NCBI RefSeq assembly: GCF_001634365.1
Contig: NZ_CP014578.1
Location: forward strand, 2,542,001-2,606,000
DNA from: Paraburkholderia phytofirmans OLGA172
GTDB taxonomy: Bacteria; Pseudomonadota; Gammaproteobacteria; Burkholderiales; Burkholderiaceae
Direction of reading: 5' to 3'
Length of the DNA: 64,000 bases
Part shown: one piece after another, positions 38,409 to 47,800 of the stretch
Layout of the letters: every line of letters starts with the position of its first letter
Position numbering within the stretch: position 1 is the first letter of the stretch
Notes under the pieces: generated by a model
The model's database searches: none
Told to the model about the DNA's origin: nothing
What the model saw: only the letters and a program-made list of their open reading frames with translations
Translations under genes and position numbers: made by a program

Positions 38409-41400
38409 ATGCCAGACATCGCCGCATCATCGCAGTACGCCCCGCCCGTCGCGCTCGTCAAGCCCGGCCAGCGTTTCGCCTTCGACGGCACGCACGGCTC
38501 GTCCGACGCGCTGCTGATCGCCCGCTACCATCTGGCCTATCGCGAGAAGGTGCCGCTCCTCGCGGTCGTCTGCGAAAACGCTGTCGACGCGCAGCGGCTG
38601 TCGCAGGAAATCGGCTTTTTCGCGCCCGAGGCACGCGTGCGTTTGCTGCCCGACTGGGAAACGCTGCCTTACGATACCTTTTCGCCCCACCAGGATCTGG
38701 TCTCCGAGCGCCTCGCCACGCTGCACGATCTCGGCGACGGCCGCTGCGACATCCTGCTGGTGCCGGCCACCACCGCTTTGTACCGGATGCCGCCTGCCTC
38801 GTTCATGGCGGGCTACACGTTCTCCTTCTCGCAAGGCGAGCGCCTCGACGAGGCCAGGCTCAAAGCGCAGTTGACGCTGGCCGGCTACGAGCATGTGAGC
38901 CAGGTGGTGCGTCCGGGCGAATACTGCGTGCGCGGCTCGCTGCTCGACCTCTTTCCGATGGGTTCGCCGCTGCCATACCGGATCGACCTGTTCGACGACC
39001 AGGTCGACTCGATCCGTGCATTCGATCCGGACACGCAGCGCAGCCTCTATCCCGTGAAGGACGTGCGCCTGCTGCCCGGCCGCGAATTCCCGTTCGACGA
39101 GGCCGCCCGCACCGCCTTCCGCAGCCGCTGGCGCGAAACCTTCGAGGGCGATCCGAGCCGCGCGTCGATTTATAAGGACATTGGCAACGGCGTGCCCTCA
39201 GCAGGCATCGAATACTATCTGCCGCTCTTCTTCGACGAGACGGCGACGCTCTTCCACTATCTCCCCGAAGGTGCGCAACTGGCGTTCGTGGGCGATCTGG
39301 ACGCGGCGATCCGGCGCTTCACCAACGACACCAAACAACGCTACAACTTCCTGTCGCACGATCGCGACCGGCCGATTCTGGAGCCGCAGCGTCTGTTCCT
39401 GTCGGACGAGGATTTCTTCACGTTCGCCAAGCCGTTCGCGCGGCTCGCCTTGCCCGCCAACGCGGGCGGCGGCTGGTCAACCCCATTGCCGAATCTTGCG
39501 ATCGACCGTCACGCGGAGGATCCGCTCTCGGCCTTACGCGCCTATCTCGACACCACGCCGAACCGCGTGCTCTTTGCCACTGAGTCGGCCGGCCGGCGCG
39601 AAACGCTGTTGCAGTTGCTCGCCGACAATCATCTGAAGCCGGCGTCGAGCGACACGTTCCAAAGCTGGCTCACGGGCGACACACGTTTCTCGCTTGGCGT
39701 CGCACCGCTGGCCAACGGTTTTGCGGTTCCGGTCGACGGCATCGCGATCATCACCGAGACGGAGCTTTACGGCCCGCTCGCGCGCCGCGCGGGACGCCGC
39801 CGTCAGGAACAGGCGAGCAACGTCGATTCGATGGTGCGCGATCTGTCCGAGTTGAAGATCGGCGATCCGGTCGTGCATTCGCAGCACGGCATCGGCCGCT
39901 ATATGGGCCTCGTCACGATGGATCTCGGCGAAGGCGAGACCGAATTCCTGCACCTCGAATACGCGAGCGACAGCAAGCTCTACGTGCCGGTCGCGCAGTT
40001 GCATGTGATCTCGCGCTACAGCGGCGCGGATCCGGAAAGCGCGCCGTTGCATTCCCTCGGATCAGGCCAGTGGGAAAAGGCCAAACGCAAGGCCGCGCAG
40101 CAGATTCGCGACACCGCGGCAGAACTGCTGAACCTGTATGCGCGTCGCGCCCTGCGCGAAGGCCATGCGTTCGCGCTTGAACCGAAAGACTATGTGAAGT
40201 TCGCCGAGAGCTTCGGCTTCGAGGAAACACCGGACCAGGCCGCGGCGATTGCCGCTGTGATCGGCGACATGACGAGCGGCAAGCCGATGGACCGCCTGGT
40301 GTGCGGCGACGTCGGTTTCGGCAAGACCGAAGTGGCATTGCGCGCGGCGTTCATTGCGGTGATGGGCGGCAAGCAGGTTGCGCTGCTCTCGCCCACCACG
40401 CTGCTCGCCGAACAGCACACGCAAACCTTCACTGACCGTTTCTCCGATTGGCCGGTGCGCATCGCCGAATTGTCGCGCTTCAAGTCGACCAAGGAAGTCA
40501 ACGCGGCAATCCAGCAGATCAACGAAGGCACGGTCGATATCGTGATCGGCACGCACAAGCTGCTGTCGTCGGACGTGCAGTTCAAACGGCTGGGGCTCGT
40601 GATCATCGACGAGGAACACCGTTTCGGTGTGCGTCAGAAAGAGGCGTTGAAAGCGTTGCGCGCCGAGGTCGACGTGCTCACGCTGACCGCCACGCCGATC
40701 CCACGTACGCTCGGCATGGCGCTCGAAGGTCTGCGCGATTTCTCCGTGATCGCCACCGCGCCGCAAAAGCGCCTCGCGATCAAAACCTTCGTGCGTCGCG
40801 AAGAAGACGGCGTGATTCGCGAAGCGATGTTGCGCGAATTGAAACGTGGCGGCCAGGTGTACTTCCTGCATAACGAAGTCGAGACGATCGAGAATCGTCG
40901 GCACATGCTTGAAGCGCTCGTGCCCGAAGCGCGTATCGCCGTCGCGCATGGACAGATGCATGAGCGCGAACTCGAACGCGTGATGCGTGATTTCGTTGCC
41001 CAACGCGCGAACGTTCTGCTGTGCACGACGATTATCGAAACCGGCATCGACGTGCCGAGTGCCAACACGATTCTGATTCACCGCTCCGACAAGTTCGGCC
41101 TCGCGCAGTTGCACCAGTTGCGTGGCCGCGTCGGCCGTTCGCATCACCAGGCGTACTCGTATCTGCTGGTGCATGACCCGCAAGGACTGACCAAGCAGGC
41201 GCAGCGCCGTCTCGAAGCGATCCAGCAGATGGAGGAACTCGGTTCGGGCTTCTATCTCGCGATGCACGACCTCGAGATTCGCGGCACGGGTGAAGTGCTC
41301 GGCGACAAGCAATCGGGCGAGATTCAGGAGATCGGTTTCCAGCTCTATACCGACATGCTGAACGATGCCGTGAAGGCGCTCAAGGAAGGCAAGGAGCCGG

Positions 41401-41891
41401 ACCTCACCGCGCCGCTCGCCGCAACCACCGAGATCAACCTGCACGCGCCCGCGATTCTGCCCGCGGACTATTGCGGCGACGTGCAGGAACGTCTGTCGCT
41501 CTACAAGCGCCTGGCTAATTGCGAACACAACGATTCGATCGACGGCATTCAGGAAGAACTGATCGATCGCTTCGGCAAGTTGCCGCCGCAAGCGCATGCG
41601 CTCGTCGAGACGCATCGTCTGCGGTTGGCGGCCAAGCCTTTGGGCATTTCGAAAATCGATGCGGGCGAATCCGTGATCGGCTTGCAGTTCATCCCCAACC
41701 CGCCGATCGATGCAATGCGGATCATCGAGATGGTGCAGAAGCACAAGCACATCAAGCTCGCGGGCCAGGACAAGCTGCGTATTGAAACGCGCAGCCCGGA
41801 TCTGGCCGTGCGTGTGGCGACGGTGAAAGAGACCTTGCGCGCATTGGGATCGCCCAGTCGCGGCACGGCGGCCACGGTTGCTGCGCGCTAA
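38409..41891 (+). CDS. mfd: Transcription-repair coupling factor Mfd
   Basis: An 1160-residue DNA translocase that removes stalled RNA polymerase and recruits UvrA. The N-terminal UvrB-homology region covers about 1-350, the RNA polymerase interaction (CarD-like) domain about 480-560 (GDPVVHSQHGIGRYMGL), and the RecG-like motor about 590-970 with Walker A GDVGFGKTEVAL near residue 635 and DEEHRFG near 733. The C-terminal regulatory domain follows. No strong ribosome site is seen before the ATG. Confidence 0.97.
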   Translation: MPDIAASSQYAPPVALVKPGQRFAFDGTHGSSDALLIARYHLAYREKVPLLAVVCENAVDAQRLSQEIGFFAPEARVRLLPDWETLPYDTFSPHQDLVSERLATLHDLGDGRCDILLVPATTALYRMPPASFMAGYTFSFSQGERLDEARLKAQLTLAGYEHVSQVVRPGEYCVRGSLLDLFPMGSPLPYRIDLFDDQVDSIRAFDPDTQRSLYPVKDVRLLPGREFPFDEAARTAFRSRWRETFEGDPSRASIYKDIGNGVPSAGIEYYLPLFFDETATLFHYLPEGAQLAFVGDLDAAIRRFTNDTKQRYNFLSHDRDRPILEPQRLFLSDEDFFTFAKPFARLALPANAGGGWSTPLPNLAIDRHAEDPLSALRAYLDTTPNRVLFATESAGRRETLLQLLADNHLKPASSDTFQSWLTGDTRFSLGVAPLANGFAVPVDGIAIITETELYGPLARRAGRRRQEQASNVDSMVRDLSELKIGDPVVHSQHGIGRYMGLVTMDLGEGETEFLHLEYASDSKLYVPVAQLHVISRYSGADPESAPLHSLGSGQWEKAKRKAAQQIRDTAAELLNLYARRALREGHAFALEPKDYVKFAESFGFEETPDQAAAIAAVIGDMTSGKPMDRLVCGDVGFGKTEVALRAAFIAVMGGKQVALLSPTTLLAEQHTQTFTDRFSDWPVRIAELSRFKSTKEVNAAIQQINEGTVDIVIGTHKLLSSDVQFKRLGLVIIDEEHRFGVRQKEALKALRAEVDVLTLTATPIPRTLGMALEGLRDFSVIATAPQKRLAIKTFVRREEDGVIREAMLRELKRGGQVYFLHNEVETIENRRHMLEALVPEARIAVAHGQMHERELERVMRDFVAQRANVLLCTTIIETGIDVPSANTILIHRSDKFGLAQLHQLRGRVGRSHHQAYSYLLVHDPQGLTKQAQRRLEAIQQMEELGSGFYLAMHDLEIRGTGEVLGDKQSGEIQEIGFQLYTDMLNDAVKALKEGKEPDLTAPLAATTEINLHAPAILPADYCGDVQERLSLYKRLANCEHNDSIDGIQEELIDRFGKLPPQAHALVETHRLRLAAKPLGISKIDAGESVIGLQFIPNPPIDAMRIIEMVQKHKHIKLAGQDKLRIETRSPDLAVRVATVKETLRALGSPSRGTAATVAAR

Positions 41892-41945
41892 CGTGTCGCG
41901 CCGTTGCGTGCTGACGCGCCGGTATCGCGTCAACATCGGCGCCGC

Positions 41946-41980
41946 TATTGGCACCCGCACCGGCACCCGCGCCGGCACCT
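41946..41980. repeat. Short GC-rich tandem repeat downstream of mfd
   Basis: The 12-base unit GGCACCCGCACC occurs about two and a half times with small changes. Confidence 0.55.
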
Positions 41981-42025
41981 ATCCCGGGCCCCAAAAAAAC
42001 GGGTACGTCTAGGCGCTGTGCGCTC

Positions 42026-42074
42026 ATGCTGCGGTGCGCAAACGCGCACCGCAGCATACGGGTGCGGTTTTTTT
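42026..42074 (+). terminator. Long perfect hairpin after mfd, probable terminator
   Basis: ATGCTGCGGTGCGC (42026-42039) pairs perfectly over 14 bp with 42044-42057 around an AAAC loop. A run of seven T comes 11 bases later (42068-42074). The gap between stem and T-run is unusual for a Rho-independent terminator. Confidence 0.6.
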
Positions 42075-42111
42075 GGGTATGATCGAAAGACTCAAATGCC
42101 GGAGTCTTGTC

Positions 42112-43344
42112 ATGTCTCACGTCGCTGAATCAGCGCAGTCCCCGCAAGCGTCCGCCTCTGAATCGAATACTTCCTCGCCTGCCTCACTTCCCTGGGTAAC
42201 CCGTCTCGTGTCGATGGACACGGTAAGCCGCAATCCGAATCTCGGCCTGATCGAAACCGTGCGCGACGAATTGCGCGCGGTCGGCATCGAAGCCACGCTC
42301 ACTCACGACGAAAGCGGCAAATGGGCCAATCTGTTCGCAACGATTCCCGCGCACAACGGCGAGACGAACGGCGGCGTCGTGCTGTCGGGCCATACAGACG
42401 TCGTGCCTGTGGACGGTCAGCAATGGGACAGCGATCCGTTCAAGCCGGAAATTCGCGGCGATAAACTGTACGGCCGCGGCACCTGCGACATGAAAGGCTT
42501 CATCGGCGCGGCGCTGACACTCGTGCCCGACATGCAGCGCACCAGGCTCGCCAAGCCGATTCACTTCGCCTTGTCGTTCGACGAGGAAGTGGGCTGTGCC
42601 GGCGCACCGCTCCTGATCGCCGATCTGATGAAGCGCGGCGTGAAGCCGGACGGCTGCATTGTCGGCGAACCGACCAGCATGCGCCCGATCGTCGCTCACA
42701 AAGGCATCAACGCGTATCAGTGCTGCGTGCGCGGGCAGGCCGCGCATTCGTCGCTCACGCCGAAGGGCTTGAATGCCATCGAATACGCCGCGCGTTTGAT
42801 TTGCTACATCCGCGATATGGCCGATCAATTCCGCGCGCAAGGCCCGTTCGACGAACTGTATGACGTGCCCTTCACCACGGCGCAAACCAGCACGATCATG
42901 GGTGGCAATGCGCTCAATACCGTGCCGGCCGAATGCACGTTCCAGTTCGAATTCCGCAATCTGCCGACGCTCGACCCCGAGCCGATCTTCGCGCGCATCG
43001 ACCAATATGCACGCGAAACACTGCTGCCGAAAATGTTGCGCGAGCATCCATCTGCGGCGATCGAGATTACGAAGATCGCTGCCGCGCCAGGCCTCGATTC
43101 GTCTGAACAAGCCGCGATCACGCAACTCGTGCGCGCGCTGACCGCCGATCAGGACAAGCGCAAGGTCGCGTACGGCACCGAAGCCGGGCTGTTCTCGCTG
43201 GCGGGCATTCCGAGCATTGTGTGCGGCCCCGGCGATATCCAGCAGGCGCACAAAGCCAACGAGTTCGTGGCGCTGGATCAGCTCGTGGCGTGCGAACGTT
43301 TCCTGCAAAAATTCATTCACAGCATGTCGGTTGACGCTTCGTAG
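42112..43344 (+). CDS. argE: Acetylornithine deacetylase (ArgE), M20 family
   Basis: A 410-residue zinc-dependent amidohydrolase expected to remove acetyl from N-acetylornithine in arginine synthesis. M20 signatures are LSGHTDVVPVDGQQW (metal His-Asp), GRGTCDMKGFIGA (bridging Asp), FDEEVGCAGAPLL (catalytic and metal Glu) and GPGDIQQAHKANEFV near the end. The ATG at 42112 has GGAG upstream. The first ~25 residues are Ser/Ala-rich and not conserved in type. A related deacylase role is possible, since the family is broad. Confidence 0.88.
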   Translation: MSHVAESAQSPQASASESNTSSPASLPWVTRLVSMDTVSRNPNLGLIETVRDELRAVGIEATLTHDESGKWANLFATIPAHNGETNGGVVLSGHTDVVPVDGQQWDSDPFKPEIRGDKLYGRGTCDMKGFIGAALTLVPDMQRTRLAKPIHFALSFDEEVGCAGAPLLIADLMKRGVKPDGCIVGEPTSMRPIVAHKGINAYQCCVRGQAAHSSLTPKGLNAIEYAARLICYIRDMADQFRAQGPFDELYDVPFTTAQTSTIMGGNALNTVPAECTFQFEFRNLPTLDPEPIFARIDQYARETLLPKMLREHPSAAIEITKIAAAPGLDSSEQAAITQLVRALTADQDKRKVAYGTEAGLFSLAGIPSIVCGPGDIQQAHKANEFVALDQLVACERFLQKFIHSMSVDAS

Positions 43345-43440
43345 GAAGTCCCCTTTCGCACAGGAGGGACGCACACGCGCACTGAAACTGACCGCTGCAA
43401 AAACAGTCTTAGCCATATCGAGAAACAACACGCCCACGCC

Positions 43441-44475
43441 ATGTCAAGCGCCACGCCGCAGCATACCGACCATACGATCGACGGCGAGCCGATCCCCACA
43501 CTCGACGACATCGCCACGCAGCACTTTGCGTTGACGCCGTGGGTCACGCGAACGCCGGTGTTCGACCGGCTCGACTTTCCGTCGCTGGAAGGCACGGTCG
43601 TGAACTTCAAGTTCGAGTTGTTGCAAGCGGGCGGCAGCTTCAAGGCGCGCGGCGCGTTCACCAACCTGCTTGCGCTCGACGAAGCGCAACGCAGCGCGGG
43701 CGTCACCTGTGTGTCGGGCGGCAATCACGCCGTGGCGGTCGCGTACGCAGCGATGCGTCTCGGTATCAGCGCGAAGGTCGTGCTGTTCCGGGCGGCCAAT
43801 CCGGCACGCGTCGCCTTGTGCCGGCAATATCGCGCCGACATCGTGTTCGCGGAGAACATTGCCGAAGCATTCGAACTGGTGCGCCGTATCGAGGCGGAGG
43901 AAGGCCGCTACTTCGTACACCCGTTCAACGGTTATCGCACTGTGCTGGGCTCGGCCACGCTCGGCTATGAATGGGTCACGCAAACGCCCGACCTCGAAGC
44001 GGTGATCGTGCCAATCGGCGGTGGCGGTCTCGCTGCCGGTGTGGCCACCGCCATGCGGCTCGCGAATCCGCGGGTGCATGTGTACGGCGTCGAACCGGAA
44101 GGATCGGATGCGATGGGCAAAAGCTTTGCCGCCAATCACACGGTCAAGCTGGGCCACATGCACACCATTGCCGATTCATTGGCGTCGCCGCATACCGAGG
44201 AATACAGCTACGAGTTGTGCCGCCGTCATATCGACCAGCTCGTCACCGTATCCGACGACCAGTTGCGCGCGGCCATGCTGACCTTGTTCGGACAACTTAA
44301 GCTAGCCGTGGAACCGGCCTGCGCCGCAGCTACGGCGGCGCTGCTGGGACCGCTGCGCGAAACGCTGCAAGGCAAACGCGTAGGCGTGCTGCTGTGCGGC
44401 ACCAATACCGACCCGGTCAGTTTTGCCGCGCATATCGAACGGGCGCGCCATAGCCAGTCACAGTTTCCAGAATAA
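43441..44475 (+). CDS. Threonine dehydratase-like PLP enzyme
   Basis: A 344-residue fold-type II PLP enzyme. The PLP Lys68 is in GGSFKARGAF, the Ser/Asn ring-binding block is SGGNHAVAVAY, and the phosphate cradle is PIGGGGLAAG. No C-terminal regulatory ACT domain is present, so it is of the catabolic or serine/threonine dehydratase-like type rather than IlvA. It lies about 95 bases after argE on the same strand; a GGAAGTCCCC-type word lies in the gap. Confidence 0.85.
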   Translation: MSSATPQHTDHTIDGEPIPTLDDIATQHFALTPWVTRTPVFDRLDFPSLEGTVVNFKFELLQAGGSFKARGAFTNLLALDEAQRSAGVTCVSGGNHAVAVAYAAMRLGISAKVVLFRAANPARVALCRQYRADIVFAENIAEAFELVRRIEAEEGRYFVHPFNGYRTVLGSATLGYEWVTQTPDLEAVIVPIGGGGLAAGVATAMRLANPRVHVYGVEPEGSDAMGKSFAANHTVKLGHMHTIADSLASPHTEEYSYELCRRHIDQLVTVSDDQLRAAMLTLFGQLKLAVEPACAAATAALLGPLRETLQGKRVGVLLCGTNTDPVSFAAHIERARHSQSQFPE

Positions 44476-44562
44476 AGCCAAGCTGCTCTTTCCAGGGCAC
44501 AAAACTAGCCTATCCTTCTTGGATTGGTATGATTCGAATATCGACTTCTGGGAGGAACGTAT

Positions 44563-45012
44563 ATGAGCATGATTAAGGAATTCAAGGAATTTGCCCTTAA
44601 AGGCAACGTGATGGATCTCGCCGTCGGGGTGATTATCGGCGGCGCATTTTCCACCATCGTCAATTCAATTGTTAAAGACCTGATCATGCCGGTTGTCGGC
44701 GTTGCCACCGGCGGCCTCGATTTCTCCAACAAATTCGTTCGCCTCGGCGATATTCCCGCGAGCTTCAAAGGCAGTCCCGAGTCGTATAAAGACTTGCAGA
44801 CGGCAGGCGTGGCAGTGTTCGGTTATGGCTCGTTCATCACCGTGGCCATCAACTTCGTGATCCTCGCGTTCATCATTTTCCTGATGGTCAAGTTCATCAA
44901 CAATCTGCGCAAGCCGGCTGAAGCCGCGCCGGCAGAGCCGCCGCCGACGCCCGAAGAAGTCGTGCTGCTGCGTGAGATTCGCGATTCGCTGAAGAACTCA
45001 TCGCCGCGTTAA
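44563..45012 (+). CDS. mscL: Large-conductance mechanosensitive channel MscL
   Basis: A 149-residue pentameric membrane channel that opens under osmotic down-shock. The N-terminal amphipathic segment [20 protein letters not shown] is standard, the first helix is [17 protein letters not shown], and the second is [23 protein letters not shown]. The C-terminus is helical and acidic. Ribosome site GGAGGAA lies just upstream. It is a plausible functional neighbour of the OmpR-EnvZ osmotic system, 8.5 kb away, though not linked as an operon. Confidence 0.97.
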   Translation: MSMIKEFKEFALKGNVMDLAVGVIIGGAFSTIVNSIVKDLIMPVVGVATGGLDFSNKFVRLGDIPASFKGSPESYKDLQTAGVAVFGYGSFITVAINFVILAFIIFLMVKFINNLRKPAEAAPAEPPPTPEEVVLLREIRDSLKNSSPR

Positions 45013-45091
45013 GGCGCCCGTGGTAAGCCACCCGCGTTAAGCCACTTTCACCGCGTTACGCATTCGCACCAGCACATTAGCCGGCGCGAAT

Positions 45092-45143
45092 AAAAAAGGC
45101 CTGTTGCGAGAAAATCGCCGAGAAAATCCCCACAGGCCTTTTT
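45092..45143. terminator. Bidirectional terminator between mscL and the hybrid kinase
   Basis: AAAAAAGGCCTGT pairs with ACAGGCCTTTTT across a 27-base loop. A-run and T-run flank the stem, so both convergent genes could use it. Confidence 0.8.
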
Positions 45144-45189
45144 CATGGCGCGTGCAAATTACGCCGGCCCAGTTGACGCTGCGAACTCA

Positions 45190-47163
45190 TTAAGCGTCCT
45201 TTTCCGCCTTCTGACTCAGCGCGCTTTCGATCATCGTTTCGAGCTGTCCGAAATTGACAGGCTTGGTCAGATGCGAAGTAAAGCCCGCGCTCAGGCAACG
45301 CCGCACATCTTCGTCAGTACCGAAACCGGTCAACGCAACCGCCGGCGCATCCGAATGCTCGCGAAACGCTTTGATGAAATCAAGGCCGGTGCCATCGGGC
45401 AAGCCCACATCGCTAATCACCAGATCGAAGGTCTGCGACTCGGTGGCGGCCAATGCCTCGTCCACACGGCCTACCGTGGTCACCTCGTGCCCGAGGCTGC
45501 GAATCAGCTGCGCCATCACCTCGGCGGTATCCACATGGTCTTCGATCAGCAAAATGGTCAACAGGCCGGGCGGACGCACCTCATCAGGCGCTGCAACGGG
45601 CGTCGATTCCGCAGGCGCGGCGGCGGTCGGCAGCGTGATCGTGAAAGTCGCGCCGCAGTGCGCGCCCGGGCTCTGTGCGATCACCGTGCCGCCGTGCACA
45701 TCGGTCAGTGCCTTGGTGATCGCGAGACCCAGGCCCAAGCCGCCGAATTGCCGCGTCATGTTCTGGTTGCCCTGCTCGAACGCGTTGAACAGTTTGCCGA
45801 TCTGCCCGGGCTCGATGCCGATGCCCGTATCCTCGACCGAGATCTGCACGTGCATGCGTTCATCATGCGTGCGCACGTAGATATGGCCGCCGTCCGGCGT
45901 GAACTTGGCGGCGTTGCGTATCAGGTTCCACAGCATCTGTTGCAGCCGTGCGCGGTCGGCGAGCACGTAATGGTGTTGCGCGTTCTTGTGGACATGCACG
46001 TCCTGCTGCTTGACCTGGATCTCGCTGCGAAAGAGTTCGAGCACGCTGTCCATCACCTCATGCACGTCGACGGTTTCGAGCGACAAACGCAGCTTGCCGT
46101 TCGCCACGCGCGTGAGATCGAGGAGATCGTCGATCAAGCGCGCTTCGAGTTCGACGTTGCGACGGATCATGCGCACGCTCGCGCGTGCCTGATCGGGCAG
46201 ATCCGGGATCATCTCCAGAACGCTGGCGCCCGCCAGTACAGGCGTGAGCGGCGTGCGCAATTCGTGCGACAGCATGGCGAGGAAGCGGTCTTTCGCACGA
46301 TTGGCTTCTTCAGCGGTCTGGCGGGCGGCCTGCTCCGAGGCGAGCAGCCGCTCGCGCTCCTCGATCGCCGCGCGCTGGGGATGAATATCCGTGCAACTGC
46401 CGAACCATTTGCTGACATTGCCCTCGGGATCGCGCATGGCGACCGCGCGGACGTCGAACCAGCGATATTCGCCGTCGTGGCGGCGAATCCGCAGTTCGTG
46501 CCGATAATCGGCGGCGCCGCTCGTCACCGCCTTGAGCCAGGTGCGGCGAATCTCTTCACGATCGTCGGGATGGACCGCGGCGAGCCACGCAAGACCGTAC
46601 GAACTGCTTTCCGCCAACCCCGTGTAGTCGAACCACTGCTTCGACAGGAAATCGCAATCTCCCGCGGCGTTGCAGGTCAGCACGAGGTGCGGCAACGCCT
46701 CTGACAAGGTGCGGTAATGCTGTTCGCGATCGCGCAGCAACAAGGCTTCGTCCGAGGCTTTCTGCAAACGCACCTGGGACAGCACCCGGTCCACCGCTTC
46801 GGGCAGGTAATCAAGGTAGTCGCCGGATTTCGGCACCACATCGGATACGCCCGCGCGCAACGCTTCGATTACGCGGGATTCGTCGGTGAAACCGGTCACG
46901 AGGATGGCGGGAATCCGCACGCCTTCCGCCCGCAAGCGGCGAAAGAAGTCGAGGCCGGTCTCCGGCCCGCTGAGCTGGTAGTCGAGCACGAGCAGATCGG
47001 GCGCGCCCGCAGCGAGCCGCTCGCGGGCGGCTTCGACACCGGCGCAGATTGCAACCCGGCAGCCGGCGCGCTCGAGCGACTTGCGCGCAAGCCGCAAGAT
47101 GCCTTCGTCGTCGTCGACGACCAGCACATAAGCGGCAGGCTGCGGGGACACTTCTTCGGTCAT
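45190..47163 (-). CDS. Hybrid sensor kinase, REC-PAS-HisKA-HATPase-REC
   Basis: A 657-residue cytoplasmic kinase with no membrane segment. The N-terminal receiver has Asp61 (LLVLDYQLSG), a PAS domain lies at about 150-265 (VHPDDREEIRR, GEYRWFDVRA), the dimerisation helix carries His300 (LSHELRTPLTP), and the ATPase domain has NLIRNAAKFTPDG and FGGLGLGLAI. The C-terminal receiver has Asp585 (LVISDVGLPDGTG). It can receive phosphate at both ends. It is the last gene of a minus-strand trio with a stand-alone receiver and a CHASE3-type kinase. Confidence 0.9.
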   Translation of the reverse strand: MTEEVSPQPAAYVLVVDDDEGILRLARKSLERAGCRVAICAGVEAARERLAAGAPDLLVLDYQLSGPETGLDFFRRLRAEGVRIPAILVTGFTDESRVIEALRAGVSDVVPKSGDYLDYLPEAVDRVLSQVRLQKASDEALLLRDREQHYRTLSEALPHLVLTCNAAGDCDFLSKQWFDYTGLAESSSYGLAWLAAVHPDDREEIRRTWLKAVTSGAADYRHELRIRRHDGEYRWFDVRAVAMRDPEGNVSKWFGSCTDIHPQRAAIEERERLLASEQAARQTAEEANRAKDRFLAMLSHELRTPLTPVLAGASVLEMIPDLPDQARASVRMIRRNVELEARLIDDLLDLTRVANGKLRLSLETVDVHEVMDSVLELFRSEIQVKQQDVHVHKNAQHHYVLADRARLQQMLWNLIRNAAKFTPDGGHIYVRTHDERMHVQISVEDTGIGIEPGQIGKLFNAFEQGNQNMTRQFGGLGLGLAITKALTDVHGGTVIAQSPGAHCGATFTITLPTAAAPAESTPVAAPDEVRPPGLLTILLIEDHVDTAEVMAQLIRSLGHEVTTVGRVDEALAATESQTFDLVISDVGLPDGTGLDFIKAFREHSDAPAVALTGFGTDEDVRRCLSAGFTSHLTKPVNFGQLETMIESALSQKAEKDA

Positions 47164-47242
47164 GCAGAGTCTTCTTTGGCTAGATCGGGTGTGGCTATCT
47201 TGTCATGGGCCGCTTTCGGAGCGCCTTCACATGAAGTTTCCG

Positions 47243-47722
47243 TCACGGCGGGGCCAGCCGGTGGCCCGGCGGCAGCTTGACCACCTGCAGGAAGAAGCCG
47301 AGACGGCGCACGGCTTCGATGAACGCGTCGTATTCGACCGGCTTGGTGATATAGACGTTGCAGCCGAGTTCGTAACAACGTGCGATTTCGCGCGGATCGT
47401 CGGTCGTGGTCAGCACGATCACGGGCACCGCGGCTGTCTGCGGCGAATCCTTCAAACGCCGCAATACCTCGAAACCATCCACGCGCGGCATTTTCAGATC
47501 GAGCAGCACGACGAAATTCGTCAGATCTTCACGAGGCGGGTAAGGGCTGGCCGCCGCGTCCGCCGGCACCGGCCCGAAGAAGTAATCGAGCGCCTGCTGG
47601 CCATCTCGAAAGCGTACGAAACCGTTCGAAATGCCGGCACGGCGCAGATTGCGCTCGACCAGCGTCGCGTGGCCGTCGTCGTCTTCGATCAGCACGATAC
47701 TGACCGTTTCCCCGTGACTCAT
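47243..47722 (-). CDS. Single-domain response regulator (CheY/Rcp1-like)
   Basis: A 159-residue receiver without an output domain. The acidic residues are EDDD near 13-16, phosphoacceptor Asp75 (VVLLDLKMPRVDG), Thr in VLTTTDDP and Lys in YITKPVEYD. The loop before Asp75 is longer than in CheY, as in receivers that pair with phytochrome-like kinases. I use the ATG at 47722 with GGAGGG upstream rather than 47746. It is between the two kinase genes of the cluster and probably shuttles phosphate between them. Confidence 0.88.
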   Translation of the reverse strand: MSHGETVSIVLIEDDDGHATLVERNLRRAGISNGFVRFRDGQQALDYFFGPVPADAAASPYPPREDLTNFVVLLDLKMPRVDGFEVLRRLKDSPQTAAVPVIVLTTTDDPREIARCYELGCNVYITKPVEYDAFIEAVRRLGFFLQVVKLPPGHRLAPP

Positions 47723-47800
47723 ATGCCCTCCGTGCCGACGATCCATTTTTGCATCGTGCTTTTAATTGTCCCCACCGTTTCTCCTCGTGCCTGTCCCGGC

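Noticed and set aside
40062..41978. 638-codon minus-strand frame over mfd
   Set aside because: Antisense shadow of a confirmed helicase gene.
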